Source: Pelagomonas calceolata (Eukaryota > Sar > Pelagophyceae > Pelagomonadales > Pelagomonadaceae). From it: a stretch of DNA of 64,000 nt. The notes under the pieces were generated by a model that saw only the letters and a list, made by a program, of their open reading frames with translations, ran no database searches and was not told the origin of the DNA. A program made the position numbers and the translations under genes. The stretch covers positions 1,116,001-1,180,000 of the forward strand of contig CAKKNE010000005.1 of the NCBI GenBank assembly GCA_918797485.1, written 5' to 3'. Below, piece after piece: positions 28,101 through 37,200 of this stretch. How positions within the stretch are numbered: position 1 is the stretch's first letter; each line of letters starts with the position of its first letter.

Positions 28101-31100
28101 GGGTCCGCTGTGGGTGGCGCAGACGACGGTGACGACGACGTGGTCATGGAGGACGATGACGAGCAGTCCCAGCTGCAACAAGCTCTGAAAATGTCCATGC
28201 AACCTATGGGAGAGGGATTTGTGGAGGAGACGACCGCGCCGACGCTGCCAGCGACGCCGGGCGCGGCGCCGGACCACGCGCGGCCCGGCGGCGTACCGCC
28301 ACCACCTTCTCTCCCACCGGCGAAGCGCTCGCTCCAACCCGCTTCGCCGACCTCCGGGAATGTCAAAGTGTTCTTCGACGACAACTTCCTGCCTAGCGAG
28401 TCCGTTTTACAGGGACTGAGGAACGCGGGCGTCAGGATAGTGGGTCGGCCGCGCGACGCTACGCATATCGTGTGCGAGGAGCCGCTACGACTTTCGCTTA
28501 CTTTTACCGCTGCCAGCTGCGTCGTGGACCATGCAGTGACGCACGAGTGGGTAGAGGCTACCATCGAGGCCGGTCGCCCCCTAGAGGCGACGAACTACGT
28601 TGTGGACAGCCACGAGCTCGAACAAGATGTTGGATTTAATCTCGCCGATAATTTGAGGCGGAACCGTGAGGCGGTGGACCGCTCGGAATTACGCCTGCTT
28701 CAGGACAAGGTCGTGTGTGTAGATCCGGACTTTCAGTGGCGACGTGATCTATTGGATGATTTGCAGGAGATGATCGACTGCTCTGACGCGATGCGGCTCG
28801 AATTTAGTGATGTGGTCGACTTAGACGGCACCCTACCGCAAGAAGGAGCCATCATCATCTGTAAAGACGACAGTGGGCTAGTAGATGAGGCGATTGTGGA
28901 CGATATCGCGTCCCCAACCACTGTAGTAAAGTACTGGGATCTCTGTGAGTACCTTCTGAGGAGGGCGTACCCCTGGGACGAGGCTACTGGGGATGCGCAA
29001 GCCCCGGGCCAGCCACCGGCGCATGCTCCTCCTAGAGATGTAGAGGACTGGCGCTCTTTGATGGGCGCTACGGTTGTAACACCTGAAGGCAGCAATGGGC
29101 GCTGTGTTGCGCTCCACGTGGACTCATCCTCCGAAGAAGATCGGGAGCTCAGCGAATTAAGATGGGAGGCAGGAGGTTTCATAGAAGAAGGTTTGCTTCG
29201 TAGAAATGTTGGATTCGTCGAGTTCGAGGCCGTGTCGCCCAGCGATGGCTTGCCCCACGTCTTGCGCTGGGATGGTGCACCGAAGCCTAATGTGAGGGGG
29301 ACGTTCGACGTGGTTTTCGCCGACGGCACTCCAGCGACCGTCGATCGTATTATGACCTGGCTCAGACCTGACCAGTGGAGCTCTTTATCTCGGTTGCCGG
29401 ATGGGTGCTGGTGCCGCCCTCTAGCGAGGGAGCCCCAGGATGAATGGGGACGGATCGTGGGGACCCTGAGGTCGCCCGATCCAGGTCTACTTTATGAGGT
29501 TCGCATGCAAAACGAGGAACGATCTATTAGTGTGATGGAGAGCTCACTGGTTCCCATCGTCCTGGTCCGAGATACTACCGGGCATTTGTCGCCCTACGCC
29601 GTGTCGGCGCTACGGCGCCCCGCTTCGCAAGGGGCTGATGGCGGGGACGTCCAAACTGGCGGAGATCCGAGTCCGCCACCGGCTCCACCTGCTCCGCGGG
29701 AGGCACTGCCAGAGGAAGCTGGCAATTGGCCAAAAGCTTTCATTGAACTGCTGCGCGAGAAGAAGGTGAAGTGCAAATTTAAGAGTCCGAATCCCAAGCG
29801 CGGAGCAAGTGCTGCTCGCTATGATGGGTATATGCGCGCCACCAATATCGGGGATTATTACGACATCTTCCGCGGCAACATGAGTGATCTGCGGAACGAT
29901 ATCACTAAGGGCTACTGCCAGCTCGACAAATCGGAGCGCGACGACGCGTGGCTCGAGTACTTGGAGTCGGGCGAGGACTTACAGTCGAAGGCCGAGAAGC
30001 CGAAGGCCAAGAAGCCGAAGGCCAAGCCCGCCGCTAAATCGGGCGCCGGCGCCGAGGACACTACTGATGAGGACATGTTTGGCACAAATACGACCCCTCC
30101 GGCAGAGCCCCTCGTACTGCCACCTGACTGGAACGAGAGCAAGCAGCGGGCCAAGGACCCTGAGTTGGAAGCAGCGGTGTGTGCGCTGGGCGCCGCCCTC
30201 ACGGGCAAGACGAGCTTTACTAAGGAATGGGACCTACTCTTGAAGCATCGCTGTTATTGTTTTTATATTCACGAGGACGATCCAGCTAATAAAGCAGTGA
30301 AGAACCTCGAAGTGCCGATCGGTTGGCCGTCATACAAGGAGTTCAGCAAGAGCCCCAAGAAGAATAAACCTTCCAGCCTGAGGTTGTTGCGCCAATACCT
30401 CAAGTATGCACTGCAACTCGCGAAGGAAGGCGACAAATACTGCCTAGACGACGAGCAGAGCGAAAGCAATCGCTTTTGGCCGGAGGAGCGGGAGAAATTT
30501 CACGGGGCCATGGCGACGCTCAACATAAATCGGAGTGGGCGCGGCTTATCGAGGGAGGACTGCCGCCGGATCGCGGAGCACCTACCCAACAAAACACCTC
30601 AGCAGGTCCATGCGCACGCTTGTTCTTACTTCAGCTCCTTCGATGCGGAAGCGCAAGCTATTGAAAAGCTCACTAGTACTGGCGACTCCTACGTGAAGTC
30701 CGTCTTGGGCACGGACACCATCAACACGTCTGAGCTCCTCTTCTGCATCATCTCCACAGGCCGGTGGATCGATGCCAAATTCATTGAATTGAGACTGTCA
30801 AAAGCTGGCCTAGAAGCGTCACAAATACTGTGGGTTGTGGGCACCCCGGAAGAAGTGGCCAAGTACAAGTCGCAATGCTCTGGTGAAGTAGTAGTAGGAG
30901 GCGGTCTCTCTGCGTCGAGAAACAAAGCTCTAGAAACGGCCCGAGCCCGCAACCGCGTGTGCGTGCAACTGAGGGACAGTGTTTGGAAGTGCGTGGTAAT
31001 ACAGGAGGGGCCTGAGGAGGGCGGGTCGCTAGCTGATTTCTACAACAAGAACGGTCTGTGGAAAGAGCCACCGAGTCTGGAGGCGGCCAATACCACGGGC

Positions 31101-32765
31101 TCGAAGAACGTGGAGGTGACACTCGTGGCCGCGGCCTTGTTGTTGCACGATTTGATGAAAGCGAGGGACAAACGCTTGGCGGGCTGCTTCCCTGTCCCGA
31201 ACAAGGGCTTCGCCGCAAGCAAGGAACCGGTGCAGCAGCGGGAACTTGTTGATGAAAGGCTGTTGGTAATCGACCCGGAGGGCACCAAATTTGACGAATC
31301 ATTGAATTTCAGGGAGGTCGACGAGTTCACGGCGCAGCACATCCACAAGTACGACGGGATTTATAGATCAAACCGCGTGCTGTGTGTGGGACAAGGCCGC
31401 AAGGGGAAGACCTGGGTCACCCCGGAAGGACCTAGTGAAGAGGATAAACAGAACGCCATCGATTCACTGCTCAATAAGCATCGCGACTTGTTCCGTGAGA
31501 GGATCATCCACAATAGAACAACACGCCCGCACGATAGGTATGTGTTGAGTTGGGAACAGGACGCCTCTTCGGAGCCGAAGGACCAAAATGAGACCATGGA
31601 GGACGTGCAGCCCGGCGAGCAGACCGTACTGTCTACACAACTACCGTTCGACGCCGGGTCTTTGGCGGCCCTGGAATGTCCGTCGGTACCTATGCGAGAA
31701 CTGACCCCAGAGGACAAATTTATACGCTTCGCGTTTCTGGCGCGCGAGACGGTCGAGTGTGAGAACGGTAGAGAAAGCAAGGCTGCCCTGATTGTACCAC
31801 ACGAAGCGGGGAAAGAACACGAACCCCATAAGGGTCAGCTTCGCGTGCTCGCTCAGTTAGTGAAAGGTAGGTTCACCCACAAGGTGAAGTTCGCATCACG
31901 TGCTTCTAAAAAGCTTACTATTTTGGGCGAGGACGATTATGGCTTCGAATTTAAACCGACGGAGGCGCCTGCGATGTACAGAGATACGGAGTGCATTTTT
32001 GTGCTGGATCCCAGGGCCAAGGGTAGTTCTTTCATACCCCGATGTGCCCATGCGAAAGGTTTTGTCACACTCGCCCCTGGATGTGCGTGCGGCTTAGAGT
32101 GCCCTGGTTCTCAAATGGAGATCCACCAGCACCATATCACTGCGCATGAACGCGACTGCCTCTTGGCCCCATCCACACACTGCATCAACAGTGGGTTGCT
32201 CGCCAGCGGCATTTGGGGAAGGCAACGACCCTTACACGAGCAGCTCAACAAGCTCTGGGGGATGATCAAGCATCAACATTCCATTAACGATAAAACCTTT
32301 GTCCATCTAGCCGAGATCTCGGTTCCAGTTGAAACTAACCAAAAGTCTGGCGAAGCATATCCTGGAAATGCTACTCTAATGAATGCATTCAAACCAGGCG
32401 GCGAATTATCTAAGCACTTGAAAGTAGCTGATCCTACTCGTGTACATGAGCTGCTGCCAGAGGGTCTGCCCGACGACGTCGCGACGGGGGGCACGTACTA
32501 CGAACTCAAGAAGGATAGTGAAAAATACTTCCCGTTCTGGGGCCGGGACACGCTTCTCTATTACGAATCGAAAAAAACGCTGTCCGTTGTTTATGGGAAA
32601 TGCCCCATAACAGGAGTGGGCGGACGAAAGACGAAAAGAACCACTCGGCTCCTTGTGCTACACCACATCACAGTCGATAAAAATAAGGAATGCTTTGTTG
32701 GCTTCATCAACGACAATGTGAACAGGGGCCTCGGCAGCACCGACGCCCCGGATCCGTTTGCCTAG
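25170..32765 (+). CDS. Giant multidomain chromatin-type protein: EF-hands, UBL, RAMA, UIM, BRCT, SANT, putative TAGT glycosyltransferase
   Basis: One uninterrupted frame encodes 2531 residues. In order: a basic N-terminus; EF-hand pair (about 225-290, second loop DLNGAGRVSYDE); Ala/Leu-rich region with 47-residue tandem repeats (559-729); ubiquitin-like domain (about 755-832); RAMA domain (about 838-920, LKELIDKGSLNVGDIIVF and GWIRHEGTVYKSASAF); UIM-like helix (about 996-1011, SQLQQALKMSMQ); BRCT (about 1063-1147) and a weaker second one; Tudor-like strand region near 1297; SANT-like domain (about 1769-1815, ending HAHACSYF). At about 1854-2130 is a putative TET/JBP-associated glycosyltransferase-like domain (GLSASRNKALETARAR, FDESLNFREVDEFTAQHI). 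The last 400 residues are unrecognised. RAMA plus TAGT suggests recognition and glycosylation of modified DNA bases; this is inference. An internal ATG at 27402 could start a shorter, 1787-residue form. Confidence 0.72.
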   Translation: MDRGASPRTGDVGSGPGGTKDAHKKALGPQDGGGGPSTVIALGGNGSGSSYPTKPVDLDADTKKRYRPRHFKRVKERRNRRKRDQDERLFIKGLKAKATNEEPNRKERREGVQGFKPPKKTVKLSVPPPKTVIVDDGSNKFGSLRVESEVPSLISKTTTISTTTSVEEDVYWSPCESTDKPVISYKVEDLDPKDERDSKICNVVLRGNHYINKQERRTTFVGALKTHFDAHKSGDDGLSKKEVNAALKSFAKKDRTGKFRKLEELEALFGDMDLNGAGRVSYDELTDFIDDIDADDIGAGRNHRGKGAGGIKTIYLKEDRVPKLDYIYREDLQVTYSLKLGRLKLRLKLRYIIQQLAFRRQHKVSLKVTHLMAETFKHNLMFLNNIPNKDVVVSHGLLALPSTSAFDGAATAAPGEASFEGQHAALAALGQAVLAALGVAFFQGSTPIDVVGGYVFSLDVLGDALSLDVLTNSNVLHKTGFMGAAPTVVFLGGSEGLNALLLDASAAAALDGVFKGLFGVAALRGQPVVVGAAPDVPWYNSSDGLDVFSGNLCQRAGGARLVGALTDSLDGLRTASLAVAVADAACVQGSASLDVALCQNSPRAVARLVGALTDSLDGLRKAGLAAAVADAACVQGSASLDVALCQNSPRAVARLVGALTDSLDGLRKAGLAAAVADAACVQGSASLDVALCQNSPRAVARLVGALTDSLDGLRKAGLAAAVADAACVQDPEAVLSDKPLLAEAMEEDRLDSMKEQKVIQILVMTASGAMPSVFVKPWATVGDLMLVIQQMMDVPLSKYQHLQSIGGRPMQNAALLQHYDIQNNSTVVLSEPWPGHLLGGSLLSLKELIDKGSLNVGDIIVFREHNHQEEGELLENGWIRHEGTVYKSASAFVGAMRGKPSSGYDFLYTATGTPIQSLRSDPSDSSSNGDDLRSDSNSDDEAPPQPPGDQQLAGRRRRQPTERFDHQTQVGQYYVKRGSAVGGADDGDDDVVMEDDDEQSQLQQALKMSMQPMGEGFVEETTAPTLPATPGAAPDHARPGGVPPPPSLPPAKRSLQPASPTSGNVKVFFDDNFLPSESVLQGLRNAGVRIVGRPRDATHIVCEEPLRLSLTFTAASCVVDHAVTHEWVEATIEAGRPLEATNYVVDSHELEQDVGFNLADNLRRNREAVDRSELRLLQDKVVCVDPDFQWRRDLLDDLQEMIDCSDAMRLEFSDVVDLDGTLPQEGAIIICKDDSGLVDEAIVDDIASPTTVVKYWDLCEYLLRRAYPWDEATGDAQAPGQPPAHAPPRDVEDWRSLMGATVVTPEGSNGRCVALHVDSSSEEDRELSELRWEAGGFIEEGLLRRNVGFVEFEAVSPSDGLPHVLRWDGAPKPNVRGTFDVVFADGTPATVDRIMTWLRPDQWSSLSRLPDGCWCRPLAREPQDEWGRIVGTLRSPDPGLLYEVRMQNEERSISVMESSLVPIVLVRDTTGHLSPYAVSALRRPASQGADGGDVQTGGDPSPPPAPPAPREALPEEAGNWPKAFIELLREKKVKCKFKSPNPKRGASAARYDGYMRATNIGDYYDIFRGNMSDLRNDITKGYCQLDKSERDDAWLEYLESGEDLQSKAEKPKAKKPKAKPAAKSGAGAEDTTDEDMFGTNTTPPAEPLVLPPDWNESKQRAKDPELEAAVCALGAALTGKTSFTKEWDLLLKHRCYCFYIHEDDPANKAVKNLEVPIGWPSYKEFSKSPKKNKPSSLRLLRQYLKYALQLAKEGDKYCLDDEQSESNRFWPEEREKFHGAMATLNINRSGRGLSREDCRRIAEHLPNKTPQQVHAHACSYFSSFDAEAQAIEKLTSTGDSYVKSVLGTDTINTSELLFCIISTGRWIDAKFIELRLSKAGLEASQILWVVGTPEEVAKYKSQCSGEVVVGGGLSASRNKALETARARNRVCVQLRDSVWKCVVIQEGPEEGGSLADFYNKNGLWKEPPSLEAANTTGSKNVEVTLVAAALLLHDLMKARDKRLAGCFPVPNKGFAASKEPVQQRELVDERLLVIDPEGTKFDESLNFREVDEFTAQHIHKYDGIYRSNRVLCVGQGRKGKTWVTPEGPSEEDKQNAIDSLLNKHRDLFRERIIHNRTTRPHDRYVLSWEQDASSEPKDQNETMEDVQPGEQTVLSTQLPFDAGSLAALECPSVPMRELTPEDKFIRFAFLARETVECENGRESKAALIVPHEAGKEHEPHKGQLRVLAQLVKGRFTHKVKFASRASKKLTILGEDDYGFEFKPTEAPAMYRDTECIFVLDPRAKGSSFIPRCAHAKGFVTLAPGCACGLECPGSQMEIHQHHITAHERDCLLAPSTHCINSGLLASGIWGRQRPLHEQLNKLWGMIKHQHSINDKTFVHLAEISVPVETNQKSGEAYPGNATLMNAFKPGGELSKHLKVADPTRVHELLPEGLPDDVATGGTYYELKKDSEKYFPFWGRDTLLYYESKKTLSVVYGKCPITGVGGRKTKRTTRLLVLHHITVDKNKECFVGFINDNVNRGLGSTDAPDPFA
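26844..27356 (+). repeat. Coding tandem repeat, 141-bp unit, about 3.6 copies
   Basis: Units begin at about 26844, 26985, 27126 and 27267, each encoding 47 residues starting ARLVGALTDSLDGLRKAGLA. Copies are nearly identical at DNA level, with the first one the most divergent, so the array is recent. Reading frame is preserved because the unit is a multiple of three. Confidence 0.85.
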
Positions 32766-32776
32766 TTCGCACCCGC

Positions 32777-32971
32777 CGTGCATTATATATAGCGGAGGCA
32801 CGACCGCGGTCCTACTATTAGAGTCGGTATCGCCGACATGTCGACGCTTAGTCGACGCCTACAATTCATTACGTGTGCGAGGCCATGAGTCAGAGACGCC
32901 GACGAGGCCATGAGGACACTCGCGGGTCGTGTATTATATATAGCGGAGGCACGACCGCGGTCCTACCATTA
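32777..32971 (+). repeat. 44-bp direct repeat, two copies 151 bp apart
   Basis: Copies at 32777-32820 and 32928-32971 share TATATATAGCGGAGGCACG and the following CGCGGTCCTAC with two or so mismatches. Both contain a TATATATA core. They begin just after the stop of the giant gene. Confidence 0.75.
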
Positions 32972-33018
32972 TCTTTAGTACAACAGACGAGTATGGAGAT
33001 TACTAGGATGGACCCCCA

Positions 33019-33125
33019 CGGATTTAGTACAATTGTCCACCGCGGATTTACTACGGACACCGCGGTATTACTATGGATCCATACGGATTTAGTACAACGC
33101 GCCGCTGCGAATTTACTACGGACAC
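33019..33125 (+). repeat. About 65-bp imperfect tandem repeat
   Basis: Units at 33019-33060 and 33084-33125 each contain CGGATTTAGTACAA followed about 12 bp later by ATTTACTACGGACAC. The stretch 32766-33466 holds these repeats and no supported gene. Confidence 0.65.
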
Positions 33126-33466
33126 GTGAGCGGCGAGCACGACGCTCGACGGAGCGGATCGTGCAAGAAGAAAACTTTGGGTTAGATTACCGAGCGTCGG
33201 AAGGCCCCCGAGGTCAGGTCGGCGTCCGTGGCCACCATCTGCCGAATGGTGGTCGCGTATAGAGGCGAGCGGCCGGGAACGGATCGGACTGATTATTGCG
33301 ACAGGACCGGACTGTTAGGGCCGCCCACGGTTGCTGTGCGACGCCCCGCGCGGGGGGCATTTCGCACGCGGCCGTGTTAGTGTAATGTCTATAAGAAGTA
33401 TTTCTAGTAAGAAGTATTCTCTACAGAACCACAACCCGCTTTGAGCGCGGCCGACCTAACTCAAGA

Positions 33467-33853
33467 TTAATTAGTATCCCATCTTAGCCGTCCCTGCCAG
33501 TACGCCCGGTTTATCGTATCTAGTTTTACGGTGCAGAGCGTCACGAGGCAGAGCCGGTCTTGCCGGAGCGCGGCGACGTCGGCGGAGAGGTCGCGCCTCC
33601 ACTCGTGCGTTTTCTTGGCCTTGCGGCGGCCGGGCAGCATGCAGAAGCCGACGCGACCCGCGGCGTCGGGCAGGCCCGCGCGCGATAGGAAGGCGACGGC
33701 CAGCGGGTGCGACGCCGAGGTGAACACCGGCGGGGGCACCGTCTCGCTGCGGGTCCAGCGGTGCCAAAAATACCTCAGCGGAGGATTACGACCCTTGGTC
33801 CGTCCGTCGCGGAGGATCAACCCTTCGAAGGGAGTCCTGTACCTTGGCTTCAT
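33467..33853 (-). CDS. Dual-specificity-phosphatase (CDKN3-like) N-terminal fragment
   Basis: An ATG frame of 128 codons contains RVGFCMLPGRR followed by EWRRDLSADVAALR and LCLVTL. This resembles the segment before the catalytic loop in CDKN3/KAP-type dual-specificity phosphatases (GxxPGR...RDLxxDxxxL). The catalytic HCxxGxxRT loop is not in this frame, and I could not find it in the following 600 bp on the same strand. This is either a decayed or truncated gene or exon 1 of a gene whose second exon I missed. Adjacent repeats favour decay. Confidence 0.35.
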   Translation of the reverse strand: MKPRYRTPFEGLILRDGRTKGRNPPLRYFWHRWTRSETVPPPVFTSASHPLAVAFLSRAGLPDAAGRVGFCMLPGRRKAKKTHEWRRDLSADVAALRQDRLCLVTLCTVKLDTINRAYWQGRLRWDTN

Positions 33854-34288
33854 ATAGTCGGGCGTACAAGTCTGCTCTCACACACAGCTGGCAGCCACAA
33901 TAATGAATGCGCTGCCCAGGCTGCAAACGGTGCTGCCCCGGACGTAATGACTGCGTTGCCAGGCTGCGAAAACAGCTCTCCATGTAAACAACGAGGAGCC
34001 TCTCACTCCTAAGGAGGCGTCCTCTTGCGAGAATGTCGATCTGTTTGTCTGCCCTTCGGGAGCGTTCCTGAAAGTCCAGGCAAATTCTCCGGCTCAGCCG
34101 TCCCGAGAGCTGGACGAACCGTCCAGCCCTCCCTCTCGCATGACTCACACAGCCACGCCCCAGCAGCTTTCCCCATGGTTGTAGGGATATCGGAGCAAAC
34201 GCCAACTCGCGAGTGCGAGAAGAGGTTCGAACACAGATGCTTACGTCGTAGAGAGGGGGGAGAGAGAGTCGGGCCTTGTGCACGCAAC
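33854..34288. other. Spacer downstream of SCC2
   Basis: This 435-bp stretch between the phosphatase-like fragment and the SCC2 stop contains several overlapping open frames on both strands but none with recognisable domains. I see no promoter element in it. Confidence 0.4.
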
Positions 34289-37200
34289 TCAGTTCTTGCC
34301 GGGACCCCAGTCGTCGTCGGAGTCGTCGGAGTCGTCCTTGGGCCGCTTTCGTTTGACCTTCTTGCGCGGCTTCTTGGGCGGCTCCATCGACGACGTGCGC
34401 TTGAGCGGCTGGTCCTTGGGCGGCCGGCCGCGCGGCTTCTTCGGACGGTCTTGTAAATCGCCGTCGTCCTGCTCTTCAGCTAATAATCGGCCGAGATCCA
34501 CGACCAGCGACGAGCGCACGGACCCGCCCCGGTTCGTCCCGACGGCCGCCAGCGCACTGCGAGAGAAGAGCGGCCCGCACACCAGCGGAGAATCGTCACG
34601 AATCGCACCTAACTGTTTATCGCAGTCGCCGTCGTAGGCCGCACACCGCGCGTCGCCCAATCGGTGCCTTCGCTTGATGTGGGCCTTCAAGCGACACAAC
34701 AACGAAAAAGCACCACATCTAGCGGCATCTCTAGCAGACACGTCAGAAGCATCCCTCAGCGACTCATGGAGAGCAGCCCCATCGAGCGCACAAGCCCGGG
34801 CACACGCTCGAATAACCATGAGCGGCTCGTCGGCCGTCCGGAACGGCAACGAACCCAGGGCCCTACAGGTGGCCGCCCGTTTCCCGAGCCAATTTGATAA
34901 ATCTCCGTCTTTCGCAGGGAGGTCGTTCGGCGTGACGAAGACATCCAAAGCGGACTTGAGGGCCTTGGCCCTCGCTGCTCTACCTTCGCAGCACACTTGG
35001 TACGACGTCCCGACGGCCTTGAGGATGGGTAGCGGGATTTCGTCGGAGTAGCGTCTCGCCGACGCGCACGCGTCCGCGAAGCCTTCCGAGAAGCGTAAGG
35101 CTACGAGTTGCGGTCTCTTGGCAGCGGTCTCCCTCAAAGCATCCGCGGCGGCGTCCCGGACCTTTTGCAGCTCGTCGCCATGTCTTCCGACTAGTAGAGG
35201 CGCTATATCTCGGGGATTCGCGAGGCCGTGCCTCAGGACACCGTTCAGGAACGTGACTGACGCGCATCTCACGTCCCCATCGCGGTCTTCCAAGAGTGTA
35301 GAAGCCCTCGCTAAGCAAGCCTGGGCGCACGCCGCCGCGGCCTGGAAGGCGCCCTCGGCGTCCTCTCTCAATGACTCATCATTGCATACGACACTTCGCA
35401 CGGACTCCGAATCGGAAGCGTGCTGCGCTCGAGCGGCTCGATCGCACCCATCCAGGACGTCCGCCCAGCCTCGCAAGGAAGCAGCTCTCACAGAAGCGTG
35501 GGGATGACTTAACAACCTCTCCAACAATCCGTCTGAACGTGCAGCGTTCGCGAGGCGCGGCGCGCCGGCGACAGACGCACACGCCGCGGAAGCCGCTCGC
35601 GCCGCCGCGGCATCATTGGAAGACGCCTCGCGCGCGACACACGCAAACACGGCGCCGTGCGGGTCCCGCATCCGCGCTAATGTACTGGGCTCGCTCTCGT
35701 CGTCCGGAGCGCCTCTGGCCAGGCCGCACGCCCAATCTTTTGCCACACATCCTAGCACTAAGGCCGCCCGTCCCACGTGCCTTCTCCTCCTCAGCAAGTC
35801 GTGACACAATGCGGCCAAACGCCACAGCGATCTTCCAGCCTCGGTGTTCGACCTCGTTGCGTCCAAGGCAGCGAGACAAGCGACGGCTGCCGTCGTCGGC
35901 GCGCTTCCTCGGGAGTTCAGGGCGGCCTTCTCGAGATCAGGTGAACATCTAGCTGCCAAGGAAGCTGATGCTGGTCTAGGTAGAGCACTACACGCGGCGT
36001 GAATGATCTCCGCGGCCTTTTGCACCGCTGCGGACTCGCCCTTCTCATCCAACCCGTTGTCGCCTCGCAGATAGGGTGCTATCACATCTAATGAGGGAGC
36101 CACGGTTTCCGGAGCGCTCCGCGCGAAGGCTCGGATCGCACTCAGTGTCATGACAACATCAGAAGCGCTCTCTTCGGTCAAGGAACCAGTTATGATAGTG
36201 TGCTTGTCCGGCGTCGTCTGGGGCGTGACCTTCCCGTCCGAGCGGGATCCGTCCAATCTAACCAAGTGATCAGCCAAGTGCGCGACGTGCTGTTGGGCTC
36301 GCAATCGCGCAGACGCCGCCTTCCTGGACTTCCCGTCCTGCTCCGTGAGGGCCATGGCGAAGACCGCCCCGATCGTTTGGTCATCTCCGGCCGCAGACAC
36401 GACGTCCACAACTTGCCTCGTAATTGGGTCGAGGCGATACGCGGCCTCCTTGATGCGAGGAGCGTCCGTGACGCTGGGAGACACGCGCGGCAACAAGCGA
36501 GGCGCCGCCACGTCAGCAACGGGCGCGAACCAGGCCTCGCGGATGCAGTCTCTCACTAAGTCCTTGACCGTTCGTTCCTCACTCGGACGAGCGGCACATC
36601 TAACAAGAGCAGCTAACGTGCGCGCCCGCGCATCGGGCGGTATTCTCGCATCCGTCAGCGTCGTCTTTAGGCGGCGGGCGGTGGCTTTTCTGACGGCTAG
36701 GCCCGCATCTCTCAGTCTCTTCAAGAGGTCCTCTTCGTAATGAACGAAGAGCGACGGCTGCTGCTGGCACTTCGTGCCGCACACTTCCACCGCGGCGAGT
36801 CTGACACTGGGAGACTCGTCGGCGAACCTAGACCGCATGGCCTGCTGGACGACGTCTCTTTCCAGTAGGTGATCACACGACGCTCGGCCTAGGGCTCTTA
36901 GTGCTTTGTCCCGCACCTTCGGCTGAAGGTGGGCCAGCAAGCCTACCAATTGCTTCGCTAGTAATGATAACCCTCGCGCCAATGGTGAACCTTGGACAAT
37001 AGCGCACGCGACGCCTCGCAATTTGTCGCGCGGTAGAGCTGCGTCCCACGAAGCTCTTCGAACTCTCGCCACGTCCCTGCCCGCGAATTGCGATGCTAAA
37101 TGGCGCTTCAACGCCTTGGCCGAGTCGGGGAGCTCGGCGTGCCATTTTGCCACACTGTATCTAAGAGCTTCGCCACAGAGCGGCTCTGACGACGAGCGCG

